Below are positions 1-10,438 of a DNA stretch of 64,000 bases, one piece after another. Each line of letters begins with the position of its first letter. Position 1 is the stretch's first letter. Source of the stretch: Paralithodes platypus. Taxonomy: Eukaryota; Arthropoda; Malacostraca; Decapoda; Lithodidae. The notes below the pieces were generated by a model. It saw nothing but the letters and a program-made list of their open reading frames with translations, ran no database searches and had not been told where the DNA came from. The stretch is from positions 45,651,120-45,715,119 of the forward strand of contig CM064509.1 of the NCBI GenBank assembly GCA_032716605.1. The letters run 5' to 3'. The translations under genes were made by a program, and so were the position numbers.

Positions 1-721
1 TCTTTCCGGGTTAAATTGTGTATGGGTTTGGCAATAGTGGCAAAGTTCTTGACGAATCTACGGTAGTATGAGGCTAATCCTAAAAATGCTCGGACTCCTT
101 TGACATGGGGGGGGGGGGCGGTTATTGAACTGATTGCTTTGAGTTTCTCTGGATCGGGGGCGATTCCTTCTTCTGACACTATATGACCAAAAATTGTACT
201 TCTTTCTGGGCTAGCGTGCATTTGGAGGGTTCTAGTTTTAAGTTAGCTTTCTGTATTCGTTGAAAAACTTGACGAAGACGTTGGATGTGTTTTGCCCAAG
301 TTTCCTCAAACACAATGATGTCATTTAGGAATGCTAAACATGTCTCCCAGGTTAATCCTTGCAATACGGATTCCATGAGCCTAGAGAAAGTGGCAGGACC
401 GTTACAGAGACCGAACGGCAGCACGGTAAACTCATAGAGTCTCCCTTGACTGGTGGCAAAAGCTGTTTTCTGTTGGTGTTCCGGAAGTACTGGTACTTGC
501 CAATATCCGGCCTGAAGGTCTAGTGTGGTAAACCATTTCACAGCTAGCAAGGAGTTTAAAGAATCATCAATGCGGGGAAGGGGGGTGGCGTCTTTGATGG
601 TTACGTCATTGAGTTGTCTATAATCTATGCAAAACCTAGTGGAGCCGTCTTTTTTTCTAACTAGGACTACGAGAGAGGACCATGGGCTGGTGGAGTCTTT
701 AATTACGCCAGTGTCTAACAT
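1..721 (-). pseudogene. pol: Ty3/gypsy reverse transcriptase fragment, runs off the window
   Basis: This is the fingers and palm part of a Ty3/gypsy RT on the minus strand. Positions 179-721 encode the fingers block (CIDYRQLND), the TTLDLQAGYWQ motif with the first catalytic Asp, and the block ending LPFGLCNGPATFSRLM. The catalytic YxDD box reads FLND, so Tyr and the first Asp are both changed and the enzyme should be dead. After a stop at 179, the frame shifts across a G-run (about 107-118) and homology continues to base 1 (VSEEGIAPDPEKLKAI, then FLGLASYYRRFVKNFA), which is the normal RT to RNase H region. RNase H and integrase would lie beyond the left edge. Upstream, the reading frame is lost near 757. 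This is a decayed copy, not a functional gene. Confidence 0.93.
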
Positions 722-1106
722 TTCTTTTACTTGGGAGTCTTCCTCCTGTCTTTAAATAGGGTTTTTCCTGCGGATATGTTGTATAAGGGGTTGCCCTATC
801 GCATGGATTTGGTGGTGGAGTACGTTAGTTTTCCCGACGTCTCGGCTGGATGTGGCGAAGATGTCTTGGAATGAAGTCATCAAGTTGCGCAAGTCAAGTT
901 GTTGTTGAGCAGTCAAGTGAGAAGGTATGTCAGGAAATTGAAAAGGGAATGGGGTTTCTTGATCATTAGCTAAAGTTAGTTCTTCATCGTGGTTCTCTAG
1001 CTCTCCTAGCTAATCCTTTGGGTAAGGTAAGTGGTTGGTCAGAGATATTTGAAACTTTAATGCAACTAAGTTTATGGGGAACAATGGCTGGGGCGGTCTG
1101 GCAATT

Positions 1107-1700
1107 TCAGTCGACCGGGCTTTGAAGGTTCGGGGTGATGATGATGTCACCAGGTAACATGGGTAGAATAGGGATCCACTGTTCGTGGTGAGGGGGTAGC
1201 GTAACGGATTTGGATGTGACAGCTTGAGCAGTCGTGATAGTGCGGATGGCCTGGGTGGTGCTGATCTTGGCTACGTTAGGTTCAATGTTAATCTCGGATT
1301 TGATGGCTGTTTTTACGTTAGACATGTGGGTTTTTTTTTTTTTTTTAGTTGGAGGAGTTACATCAGAGCTCTTTGCTTGCAATCAATTGTGGCATGAAGG
1401 GAAGTGAGTAGGTCAAATCCCAAATATCCATCGTACTTGATTTCATGGGAGGGGAATATCATAAAGGAATGGTGTTCGCCGTGATCATGAATTGGGATGC
1501 TAACGTAAAGCGATGCAGTTTCACCACAGTTTGGAATGATGCCATCATTTGCTTCTAGGAGTATTATGGTGGAGGGTTGGAGGGGGCCAAAAGAGGTTTG
1601 ATTTTGTTTGAAAAAAGGAAGAGAAAAGACAGGAACGCGAAGCTCCCAGTGTCAACAAGAAGTCGAGTTTTTACCCCATTTATTGTGAGTTGATTGTAAA
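1107..1700 (-). pseudogene. pol: gypsy aspartic protease and PR-RT linker
   Basis: Minus-strand translation gives a retroviral-type protease core: RLLVDTGS with the catalytic DTG at 1645-1653, and further downstream DGYLGFDLL (around 1400-1430), the usual Gly-Phe-Asp-Leu-Leu C-terminal protease motif. The stretch 1107-1382 continues as a 91-residue linker whose second half (TLPPHHEQWIPI... GDIIITP) resembles the beta-rich connector between PR and RT in gypsy pol. The frame breaks between the DTG and the C-terminal motif, and again at the linker start after a poly-Lys run encoded by a T-tract at 1330-1346. Its position between gag (1973-2609) and RT (1-721) supports one element in gag-PR-RT order. 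Bases 722-1106 are the degraded remainder of the linker and carry no clear ORF. Confidence 0.82.
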
Positions 1701-1972
1701 TGGGAGGTTTGTCTGTGCTTGTCCCATCACTAGCCCCCACCAATTTGACGGTCTGTGGACAGGGGTGGATTAAAAAACCTGTTTATTTTGAAGTTCTGCT
1801 ATTTCCTCCACTGCCTCAATTTTCTCGGAGTATTCGTCCTCCTCATTTCCCTCTATTCCTGCAGTCCCATCCTCATTTATTGTGGCCACACGCCGGGGAT
1901 TAACCAACAGAATTTGGCCCCAGAACTGAGGAAGTTTAGGTTGACGTTCAACTAGTTCCCCGAATTACTTTT

Positions 1973-2609
1973 TTAGAGAGACAAGGGGACACCTGGAATT
2001 GCATGGCTTCCAGTCTGAGGGTCAAACTCTGGCCCATTCTTCCATTTTGTCCTGTGAATGGATGGATGCAGTATTTGGGGAGCTTGAGGTTGAGTAGTAG
2101 CTCGGCTTACTACAGCGATTTTATCTTTCTCTTGAGGTTGCGTCAAGGCTAAGATACGCCGAATTACTGGCATGTCCTTGTCATAACCTGTGGGTTCTGT
2201 TATGGCAAAATGATCTCTCACAGGTGTGGGAAGTATCTTCAACAATGCACTAAACACAAACTCTTTTATTTTAGCAGCAGTATCAGTAAGAAAAGCTGTC
2301 ACTACCAGTTGATTTAACTGGCTGAGAGTGTGGTCTAAATTCCCTGAAAACTTGACCTGATGGAACTGTCGGTCTGCTATAGTTTTTCCTAATGGCTGTT
2401 TTGATGTGACTTTCGAACTGAGCCCAGGTCAATTTTTGAGAATCACGCACATGACCCGACACGAGGGACATATGTCTGCCCAACTTCATGACTACAGTGT
2501 GAATTTTAGCATTTTCAATATCAAGGACAGGTTTCACAACTTCAAGATATGTAGCGATATCGTGTTCTACTGGCTTGAATGAAATAATATCAAGCAATTT
2601 ACCGGCCAT
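1973..2609 (-). pseudogene. gag: gypsy Gag remnant in two overlapping frames
   Basis: Two minus-strand ORFs overlap head to tail. The upstream one (2283-2609, 108 aa) starts at an ATG and begins MAGKLLDIISFKPVEHDIATYLEVV, a helical Gag-like N-terminus. The downstream one (1973-2302, 109 aa) continues with a helical segment (KIKEFVFSALLKILPTPVRDHF) and then a Pro/Gln-rich tail. They overlap by 20 bp and look like one frameshifted capsid-like protein. No CCHC knuckle is visible. The assignment rests on position directly upstream of PR and RT and on the start lying 85 bp from a plausible primer-binding site near 2685. Bases 1701-1972 carry no recognised domain. Confidence 0.6.
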
Positions 2610-2949
2610 GATGATTCGTGTATTGGGGTAGATTGATCAATATAAAAAATCAAAGTCGCTCTGCCGTGTTTTTACACCGCTGCCTCCAGTGTTATGTCGC
2701 GCTATAATTCTGCACGCTTTAAGTTAGTTCACTATTTCCACCTTCGGAAAGCTTTAGAACTACAACACTCAACTGGAACACAGCTGACTTTAATCATATG
2801 AATCTTAATCAAATCAATCTCCACCAATGTCACAGAATACACAATTGTGGTTCACAAGTTTTATTTCATTTAATAGCTAGGGTACACACTACACAGCACA
2901 TATAAATATTATCTGAATCTTACTTATATAGAAATAAGTTCAGGTATAC

Positions 2950-3127
2950 GGTGACCGGTCAACTCAACCAGTAGACCATTTCAACCAGTAGCTCTCAACC
3001 AGTACCAAATCAACCAATACGGTTAGGTTAGGTTAGGTTAGGTTAGTACTATATTTCGGCACTGGTTTGGTTGGTCTGGGTTAATTTGGCTCTGGTTGAG
3101 AGCTACTGGTTGAGATGACATGGAGCC
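2950..3127. mobile_element. 178-bp foldback MITE with internal TTAGG repeats
   Basis: The element is bounded by an exact 9-bp direct repeat, CAGGTATAC, at 2941-2949 and 3128-3136, read as a target-site duplication. Its two halves are inverted copies built from the words TCAACCAGTAG and CTCTCAACCAG; the best arm is about 2979-3002 against 3091-3114. The ends align as imperfect terminal inverted repeats starting GG. The loop holds five tandem GGTTA units (3021-3045). A 9-bp duplication with GG-type ends is known for Merlin and Mutator-like transposons, but the superfamily is not settled from one copy. Confidence 0.75.
3021..3045. repeat. Interstitial TTAGG telomere-type repeat
   Basis: Five perfect tandem copies of GGTTA plus a G, the TTAGG telomere unit of most arthropods. 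It sits in the loop of the foldback element at 2950-3127, so it was probably carried in by that element and need not mark a chromosome end. Confidence 0.9.
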
Positions 3128-4330
3128 CAGGTATACACATGGAATAAATAACACTATTCCTATATCATATGTAAACAATAATAAAGGTTGTTCTTCATCA
3201 ATAATAAGATCAAGTTAATGCAAGATGATGAATATACATCTAAAGCATAAACGCACACAGAGCGGTTAGTCTCAAACAATAACTGATATCCTGAGTTTAG
3301 AAAACAAACGCGAGGTATAGCGTGAATCAAGGTAGGTCAATAATACTGAGGTCACACGTATTCAGTGATGGCAATATATGGAATTTAGGATATCAGATGA
3401 GGCATAAATAATATGTAAGTTGGATCAATATATAGAGTATATAAATTTCTATCAACTCATATAAGTAAAACTGTAGATATTACTAACTTCATGGAACTGA
3501 GGATAATTTAGTTTAGCCCGTGTGAAAGGTTGAGGTCTCGTCAATGAAATATTAACGCAATGTGGTATAAAATAGAATTTAATAATCAACTCAAATATCG
3601 CTTAGTCTGAGTTTGAAGTCAGGAAGCATGAATACAATAGATTTAAATAAGAGACAAAATATTTAACAGTCTCTGTGAACACTTATAACAGATTACATAC
3701 CCTGCTAATAATATTAAGCATAGAATAAGATCTCTTAGGGTGTCCACAGGTATTTATGTGTAGTGTGCGGGTATATCTATAAACATTAAATGTTAAATAG
3801 GAGTATATATTACAAAGTATATAGATACATAAATCCCAAGACAGAATTTGTAGGTTCTCTCGATACGAGCAACGATTGCTAGAAGGCAAGTATAATTAAT
3901 CTCGGATGTTTACGTTAAATTGAACACATAACATATCCTATATAACCTTTGTAATAATCACCAAACGCATAAGAATCACAGAAGCACTTAATTTGAGTTG
4001 AAGTATAGGAGAAAGCAGCCGTGAGAGATCTGGTCACACGTGGCGCCTATAGTGCGGTGTCCGTCTGCTTGTTTGCAGCAGGGATAGACAATACCTTCAC
4101 ACGGTATAGCTAGAAAGGTCACTTCTAGGCACAACACACTCTCTCGGTCCTCCAGCACTCCTCACAGCTTGTAGGATACTTTTCAAGGGGGTTTTGGCTA
4201 GCCCCTACGGAAGTATTCTCCATAGGACTTAGTCACGTATACTCCAAATACAGAAAACCTGTGCTAGACAGTGAATCAACTTTGCCTAACAATATCCTAT
4301 TTTTGATTAGGTAGTATTACACATTACAGA

Positions 4331-4569
4331 TAGTGACATGGCTGATGCGTTTCGGAACATGAGAGGCATGAGAATTTATTTTTTTGAATTATTGCTCGGT
4401 TATCTAAAGTCTTAAAAATATAGTATATACATGGTTATATGGGAAATGTTATCCTTTATTTATTTATTTTAGAAGTAAGTTATAGAGAGCTTGGATGAGT
4501 ACATGATAAATTATTTACAGTTTTGCAGGTTTCCTCATTGTTATAGGCTTTTATGTAATGCTCTAGTTG
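4331..4569. other. Short spacer, nothing recognised
   Basis: AT-rich sequence between the possible LTR and the next ORF remnant. No domain, repeat or RNA signal was seen. Confidence 0.5.
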
Positions 4570-5601
4570 TTAGCTGGAATATCCTGGTTGTAGTTGTTGT
4601 CCCTCATGGTGGCAATATTGGTAGGTATTTCTGTCTGGGTAGATGGACGGAAATGGAAGTGGTTGATGTCGTAATTCCATAAAATATAACTTGTCATAAT
4701 CCAAGTCTGGCTCCGGCTGGGCATTCTGATCCTTTGATGAGGGCGGCCATTTCTTACCTAGCGCCTTGGGGTCATTAACAAGAGGGTATCCGGATACGTG
4801 TTTTAAGGGGCCAGGTGAACCTTGTCTTCCATCTGGCTTCTGTAGGGGTGACTGGTGTAGGTGATTCTTGGTTTGGAGGGTAGACTTATTCTTGGTTCTT
4901 CTTCTGCTTGTTATGGCCGCAATTTTGCAAGGTGATATTTGGGGCTCTTCTGGTTGTGCGAACGGGTTCTTTATTTCTGTTGGCTTAACTTCTGTCAGCC
5001 CCGTCATCTCACCATTGTCGTCCATAAAAAGAAATCTCGGCCTCGATCTTGGATAATGTATGTTCGGTGTGTTTTTGTACAGACATATGGTGTGAAGCCC
5101 TTGAGAAAGCGGCACCAGACGAGGGCTGCTACGTTGTGAGGGGCAGCTTGATCGTAGGAGATGGTTAGATTGAGAGGAACGGGTGAGTTGCGAGCCAGAT
5201 ATACCAACTGGGATGTGGTCTTGAAAGTTGTCTCTTGATGGATATGCGTAATGGACAGCATGTTTATCTTCATGGTGGTGGTGGTAGTTGTGGGACCAGA
5301 GGATGTTGTCGGTTTGGGGTCAATGCTTGGACTGATGGTGGAGGAGGAGTCGTTGCTCTCTGTACCCTCCTGCGGAGGGGCTTAGAGGATGTGGGGTCAC
5401 GAGGTTGACTAGGGGGGTTGACGAGGTGAGATCCGGTCGTGGGTAGGTGTGAGGGAGCGGTCGGCGGTTTGGCGGTGGTGACAGGTGTGTCTGGAGGGGG
5501 TGTGGGTGTGGCAGGTGCATGTTGACTGGTGGTAGAGGTTGGCTTCCTGCGTTTTGGGGTGAGATGACGGGGCTGGAAAATGTCATGCCAACACAGACCA
5601 C
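4570..5601 (-). pseudogene. Unrecognised ORF remnant, Pro-rich N-terminus
   Basis: Three minus-strand segments read as one broken protein: 5320-5601 (93 aa, very rich in Pro, His and Leu), 5004-5273 (89 aa, starting MKINMLSITHIH, containing SYDQAAPHNVAALVWCRFLKG), then after a frameshift near 5045 the tail 4570-5050, which is Lys, Gln and Pro rich and ends YCHHEGQQLQPGYSS. I do not recognise the family. It carries none of the RT, protease, integrase or knuckle motifs seen in the neighbours. A low-complexity Pro-rich linker followed by a compact domain and a basic tail could be a Gag-like or host-derived protein. Part of the tail (4790-5012) is duplicated 850 bp away. Two frame breaks argue that it is no longer translated intact. 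Confidence 0.4.
4790..5012. repeat. 223-bp direct repeat, copy 1 (copy 2 at 5640-5862)
   Basis: The segment starting CCGGATACGTG and ending CATCTCAC occurs again at 5640-5862 in the same orientation with the same length and no gaps. By eye there are roughly a dozen substitutions (about 94% identity). Copy 1 lies inside the unrecognised minus-strand ORF; copy 2 is upstream of it. Confidence 0.92.
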
Positions 5602-5639
5602 AAGACTTTTTCCATCAACCGAAAGACCGACAACATCAA

Positions 5640-5862
5640 CCGGATACGTGTTTTAAGGGGCCAGATGAACCTTGCTTTCTATCTGGCTTCTGTAGGGGTG
5701 ACTGGTATAGACGATTCTTGGTTTGGAGGGTAGACTTATTTATGGTTCTTCTTCTGCTTGTTATGGCCGCAATTTTGCAAGGTGATATGTGGGGCTCTTA
5801 TGGTTGCGGGAACGGGTTCTTTATTTCTGTTGGCTTATCTTCTTTCAGCCCCATCATCTCAC
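5640..5862. repeat. 223-bp direct repeat, copy 2
   Basis: Second copy of 4790-5012. It is flanked by 5602-5639 and 5863-5947, which are unrelated to the flanks of copy 1. The equal length without indels suggests a fairly recent segmental duplication. Confidence 0.92.
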
Positions 5863-5949
5863 ATTTCATACATACAGTATATCATACAAAAACACTATAT
5901 ATCCTATGACAACAGGTAACTGAATCCATCCGGCATATATGTCCTCTTT

Positions 5950-5963
5950 AACACTCAACGAGC
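5950..5963. repeat. LINE target-site duplication, left
   Basis: AACACTCAACGAGC, repeated exactly at 9954-9967, flanks the LINE. Fourteen bp is typical of target-primed reverse transcription. Confidence 0.9.
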
Positions 5964-5970
5964 TTGATGA

Positions 5971-8900
5971 TGTGGCGGCGTCTACGCCGTGGGGCCACCT
6001 CCCGAGGCTGCCACCTCCCGAGGCTGCCAACCGCGGCTGGCTGCCGACCCTCCACGGCCGAAGACAAAATCAACGACCAGTGGAGGAAAACCGGATGCCG
6101 GCCGCGGGGAGCAGTTTCGGGAGCCAAACCGTCACAACCATCCCCTGCCCCCTCCCTGGGGGCACGGGTCCTTGGAGCGGCTTCGGTCGCGCCGGGAATT
6201 TCCACACCTCTCACACCACACTACACATCACAGAGTTTTTCCTACACCGAGAAATGACTCTTCGGCTGTCATTTCTCGAAGACTTCTTCTAGCCGGAGAC
6301 ATTGAGAGCAACCCAGGACCCACATACCCATACATATGTCCAACTTGCTCAAAACCCATCACTTCGAGTCGCCATACTAAGGGTTCATTTCTCTGCAATT
6401 CATGCGGGAACTTGACCCACTTCACCTGCACAACACTTGCCTCCAAGAAACACTACACAAACACCTGGACCTGTTCCTCATGCCCCTCCCTCTCCCAGTC
6501 AAATCCCTCACCTAAAACCCGTCCACCTCTCCTCCCCAACCCACCTAACCTTCCCATATCATCCACTCTCCCCCCTAAAACCCGTCCACCTCTCCTCCCT
6601 AATCCACCTAACCTTTCCATACCATCCACATCCTCAACTCAACACACCACACCCCATCCTAATCCATTCCAACCCCCATCTCCTGCTCCCCAATCCCCAC
6701 CCCCACCTCACCCATCCCAACCCCCAGCCCCTCCCACACCCCCACCCCCACCCCATCCTCGTGCAGCAGCACCCAACATACATCGTGCACATAACATTAA
6801 CATTCTTCAACTGAACATAGATGGCATCAACACAAAGAAACACGAACTCTCACACTTCAGCAAACAACACAACATACACATTGCCATCTTACAAGAAACA
6901 AAACTCCGCACAACACAAAAAACACCCACATTTCATAATTTCACCACCATCAGACAAGACCGGGCTGTCGGCGGGGGCGGTGGACTCATCACCCTGGTAC
7001 ACAAAGAAATATCATACATAGTAACCAGTGTACAAACCAAATCCCTCCTCCCCCCAAATGATAACACAACAGAAATACAGTCAATTAAAATATGCACTGG
7101 CAACAACTCCAACATAACCAGCATAAACAGATACATCCCTCCCCAAACATCCCCTACAGTACCAAATGAATACAGACCACACTTACAACACATCACAAAC
7201 ACCCCACACACCCCACACATCATCCTGGGTGGTGACTTCAACGCCAAGACGTCGGCCTGGTTTGTCGACAACCCCGACACAGACAGAGGGCTGGTACTAC
7301 AAAACCAAACCGATAACCTCATCATCCTTAACGACATCCATCAACATACCCATATTCCTCACCAAGCCCTCTATAACCCATCATCTCCAGACATCACCTT
7401 TTGCTCCCCAGAACTCGCCCCCACAACATCCTGGAGGGTGGGTAGAACCTTAGGCTTTGACCACCTCCCGATCATTATCACCACCAAAACCAGACTCACC
7501 CCAGCTAGCCACAAACACACATACACCAATTATAAAAGAGCTAACTGGGAAGCATTCACAAATGAGACAGAACAACACTTCACAACTCTAAACAGTACAA
7601 CCATCACTAACATCAACAATGCTGTACACATACTCAATAAAACTATCCAAAACGCTGACAAGAAACACATTCCAAGAGGTAACAGAAAAAGACACAACCC
7701 CAACTTCACACCAGAAATTCAAAACCTCATCAGACAACGCGACATACTGAAACACTCCCCAGCACCCCACACACAAGACATCACACAACAAATTCAAGCA
7801 CTCAACACCCAAACTAACAACAAAATACAAGAACAACAAAAACTAAATTGGAATAACTTCCTACAAACACTTGATCACAAAACAAACCCCAAAAATCTCT
7901 ACAAAACACTAAACAGCATCACACTTTCCAACAGCAACACAACACAATCACATGCTGCAATCACAAAAACAGACTCTACTCCTTCATGTAAACAACAAGC
8001 AAACACTCTCATCAATCACTTCTCACATGTCAGCCACCTAAAACCTCACAAAGACGACCGACGTGTCATCCGACGTAAGAGACAATTCCCCACAGACCCT
8101 GACTATACACCCTTCACCAATCACCAGACAAAGCATATCATCAACAATCTCAAGCACTCACCCGCCTGTGGCCTAGACAACATAAGCAACATACACCTCA
8201 GACACCTGGGACCACAAGGCATACAAGCACTCACTAACATATCAAACTACAGCTATTCACACAACACAATACCAGACATTTGGAAGCATGGTATCATCAT
8301 CACATTCCCCAAACCCAACAAAGACCCCACGCTACCCTCCTCGCACCGCCCCATCACACTCCTTTGCTCCCCCTCCAAAGTCATGGAACGCCTAGTATTA
8401 CAACTAATTACACCTGACCTACCCCTAGCTCCAACACAACATGGCTTTAGGCCACTGCACTCCACAAACACTCTTCTCACAGACCTCACACAAAGAGCTT
8501 TCGACGGCATCAATTCAGCTAGACCACCACACAGATCACTATTAGCCACACTCGACATTAGTAACGCCTTCGATGCCATCCCCCGCCACAACCTAACAAA
8601 CAAAATCTACAACACAAACATGCACAACAACACAAAAAGGTGGCTGGCCAACTTCCTAGCAGGCAGACGTGCACACGTATCTTTTGCCGGTCAGTCATCT
8701 AAAATCAGAAACTTTCCAAACGGAGTCCCACAAGGATCCGTCCTATCGCCCGCACTCTTCAATCTGTACATGCACGATATAACTACACCCAATACGCCCC
8801 AAATAAACTTAGCCTCCTATGCAGATGACATAACACTCACATGCACACACCATGACCCAAAAAGAGCAACAGATCTCCTTCAACCCTATCTCAACACACT

Positions 8901-9933
8901 ACATGGCTGGTGCACTACAAACAGACTTAATCTAGCCCCAGCCAAATCCACCGCAACCCTGCTCACAAGTTGGACAGGAGAACACGAATACATCCCTCAA
9001 CTCACCATAAACAACACACCCCTAACACATACACACACACCCAAAATCCTAGGAGTAACATATGATACTCATATGACATTCAAACAGCACACCACACACA
9101 TTAAAAAGAAACTGACACCCAGACTTAACGCCCTCAGGTCACTTGCTCACACAAAATTTGGACACAACAAAGAAACTACCACCACAGTATATAAACAATA
9201 CATAAGATCAGTGATGGAATATGCAAGCCCAGCCTGGGCTTCTAACCTAGCTGAAACACATCATAAGACCTTATAGACTATTCAAAACAAAGCCCTGAAG
9301 ATCATTTCAGGCTGCACAGCTACTGCACCCACAGATCACCTACATCAAGAAACCAAAATCCTCAAAGTCAAAGACGATCTGGACATGAGAGGCACTCAAT
9401 TCCTGGCAGCAGCCTCCACGAACCAAGACCACCCACTAAACTACATGGCAACACACCCACAGACACCAAGAAATATCAAAACAACACCCAGCACACGGTA
9501 TCACACACAATTATTGTCCTCTCTCCCTCCCTGCCCACCCCGAACCAACTTCCAGAAGCACATCCATACTCATATCTCTCACCGATCCATCCACTCACTC
9601 ACAGACAACACGCAGCTGCATGCACGACCTCCCGAAATCCATCCTTCCGAATCCTCCCTTCCTCGCGAGGACAGAGTCCACCTGGCCAGGCTGAGATGCG
9701 GACACCATCCAGCTCTCCTGAGCTATCAGAAGAGACTGGATGACTCCGTTGTCGACACCTGCCCGGGATGTAACACAGCACCCCATACCATTAAACACAT
9801 CATAGAAGACTGCATTTCACACAACCACTTATGCCAACAACACAATCTACACTCAATGAGAGCTCTGTGGGAAAGCCCGATCGTGGCCATGGCCTTTCTC
9901 AGGGACTCGGGGCTGTTCGGCCAGGCAGCTTAG
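5971..9933 (+). pseudogene. LINE ORF: 2A motif, PHD-like finger, endonuclease, RT
   Basis: This is one long frame, numbered from a GTG codon at 5989. DIESNPGP (6298-6321, residues 104-111) matches the 2A ribosome-skipping motif, with cleavage expected between Gly110 and Pro111. Cys/His residues 117-165 form a PHD-like finger. Residues 171-262 are Pro-rich with a tandem KTRPPLLPNPPNL. The endonuclease starts near residue 268 (LQLNIDGI, LQETKL, GGDFNAK, DHLPI). The RT has HRPITLLC, TLDISNAFDAI, GVPQGSVLSPALFN and catalytic YADD (8818-8829). An amber TAG at 9274-9276, probably from CAG, breaks the frame; homology resumes at once and runs to 9933, including a knuckle CPGCNTAPHTIKHIIEDC. No in-frame ATG precedes the RT. 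The ATG at 5967 is in another frame, so a frameshift upstream of the 2A motif is likely. Confidence 0.93.
6298..6321 (+). other. 2A-type ribosome-skipping motif
   Basis: This encodes DIESNPGP preceded by RRLLLAG, which matches the D-x-E-x-N-P-G-P consensus including the upstream leucines. Such motifs are known at the N-terminus of some LINEs and would release a short leader from the finger-endonuclease-RT polyprotein. Confidence 0.88.
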
Positions 9934-9953
9934 GGAACAACAACAACAACAAC

Positions 9954-9967
9954 AACACTCAACGAGC
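9954..9967. repeat. LINE target-site duplication, right
   Basis: Second copy of AACACTCAACGAGC. It also forms the outer end of MITE A4. Confidence 0.9.
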
Positions 9968-10438
9968 GGCCTAGGCGGTATATTTGACCGTGCCGCCCAG
10001 CGTTTTTGTTTTACCATAAATGAGGTTGTTTCCGTGCTCTTTTTCATGCATAAACAAGAGCCAGAGCGTAATACAAGTATGTATCCCTGAAAGGGCGTTA
10101 ATTGACCTTTCCAATGACACCTAAACCATCCTTCTATGATCACTGGTTGTCTTGCAACGATCGTGCAACCGAAGGGCAAAATTGCTAAAATACGGTAATT
10201 TCGTTTTATAATTACGTGTGTAGCGAGGGAGTGAGGGTGGATGTATGTGGAGTACATCTCAGTCGGTCCACGGCTGCCGTGTCGAGCGGTCATGAGGTAA
10301 CCCATGCTCCTCCCGTCGCTCGTCTCTCTCTCAGAGCCAATATTGTGCCAAAATTGCACACAGACTAAAGTCCGCTCCGCCACATAGTCCAAGTTTTTCT
10401 ATACGGACTTAAGTCCGCCCCCGATGGTTAGGGGTTAA

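Larger units (their letters stand above)
2690..4330 (-). mobile_element. Possible 5' LTR and leader of the minus-strand gypsy element
   Basis: This AT-rich 1.6-kb stretch lies directly upstream of gag on the minus strand and contains no ORF of note. On the minus strand a TGGAGGCAGCGG motif follows an ACATAACA-type end near 2690, which would fit an LTR end followed by a primer-binding site. The partner LTR is outside the window, so the outer boundary (placed near 4330, where TGTAATGTG occurs on the minus strand) is a guess. It is interrupted by the foldback element at 2950-3127. Confidence 0.35.
5964..9953 (+). mobile_element. Non-LTR retrotransposon (LINE) with 2A motif, nearly full length
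   Basis: A 3990-bp LINE bounded by the 14-bp duplication AACACTCAACGAGC. It starts with TTGATGATG and ends in a short (AAC)n tail at about 9936-9953. The coding order is 2A motif, PHD-like finger, Pro-rich linker, apurinic-type endonuclease, RT and C-terminal CCHC-like knuckle, which fits the jockey/I/Ingi/CR1 group; the exact clade is unassigned. From about 6430 on, the sense strand is strikingly rich in A and C. It inserted inside MITE A4, 12 bp from that element's end. Confidence 0.92.
5948..10438 (-). mobile_element. TTAA MITE family A, copy A4, split by a LINE
   Basis: TTAA at 5948-5951 and TTAA at 10435-10438 bracket a family A MITE. Removing the LINE (5964-9953) and one target duplication leaves 12 bp (5952-5963) plus 9968-10434, or 479 bp. 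The other four copies are 477-483 bp. Read on the minus strand, it begins CCCCTAACCATCGG and ends in the complement of CACTCAACGAGCGG. TTAA flanks and CCC ends are the hallmark of piggyBac-type elements. Subterminal palindrome: CGGACTTAAGTCCG at 10404-10417. Confidence 0.88.

Noticed and set aside
3021..3045. Chromosome-end telomere
   Set aside because: Only five units, internal, and inside a foldback element with its own target duplication.
4570..5601. Envelope gene of the neighbouring gypsy element
   Set aside because: It lies on the 5' side of gag across the presumed LTR, and no signal peptide, furin site or membrane segment is visible.
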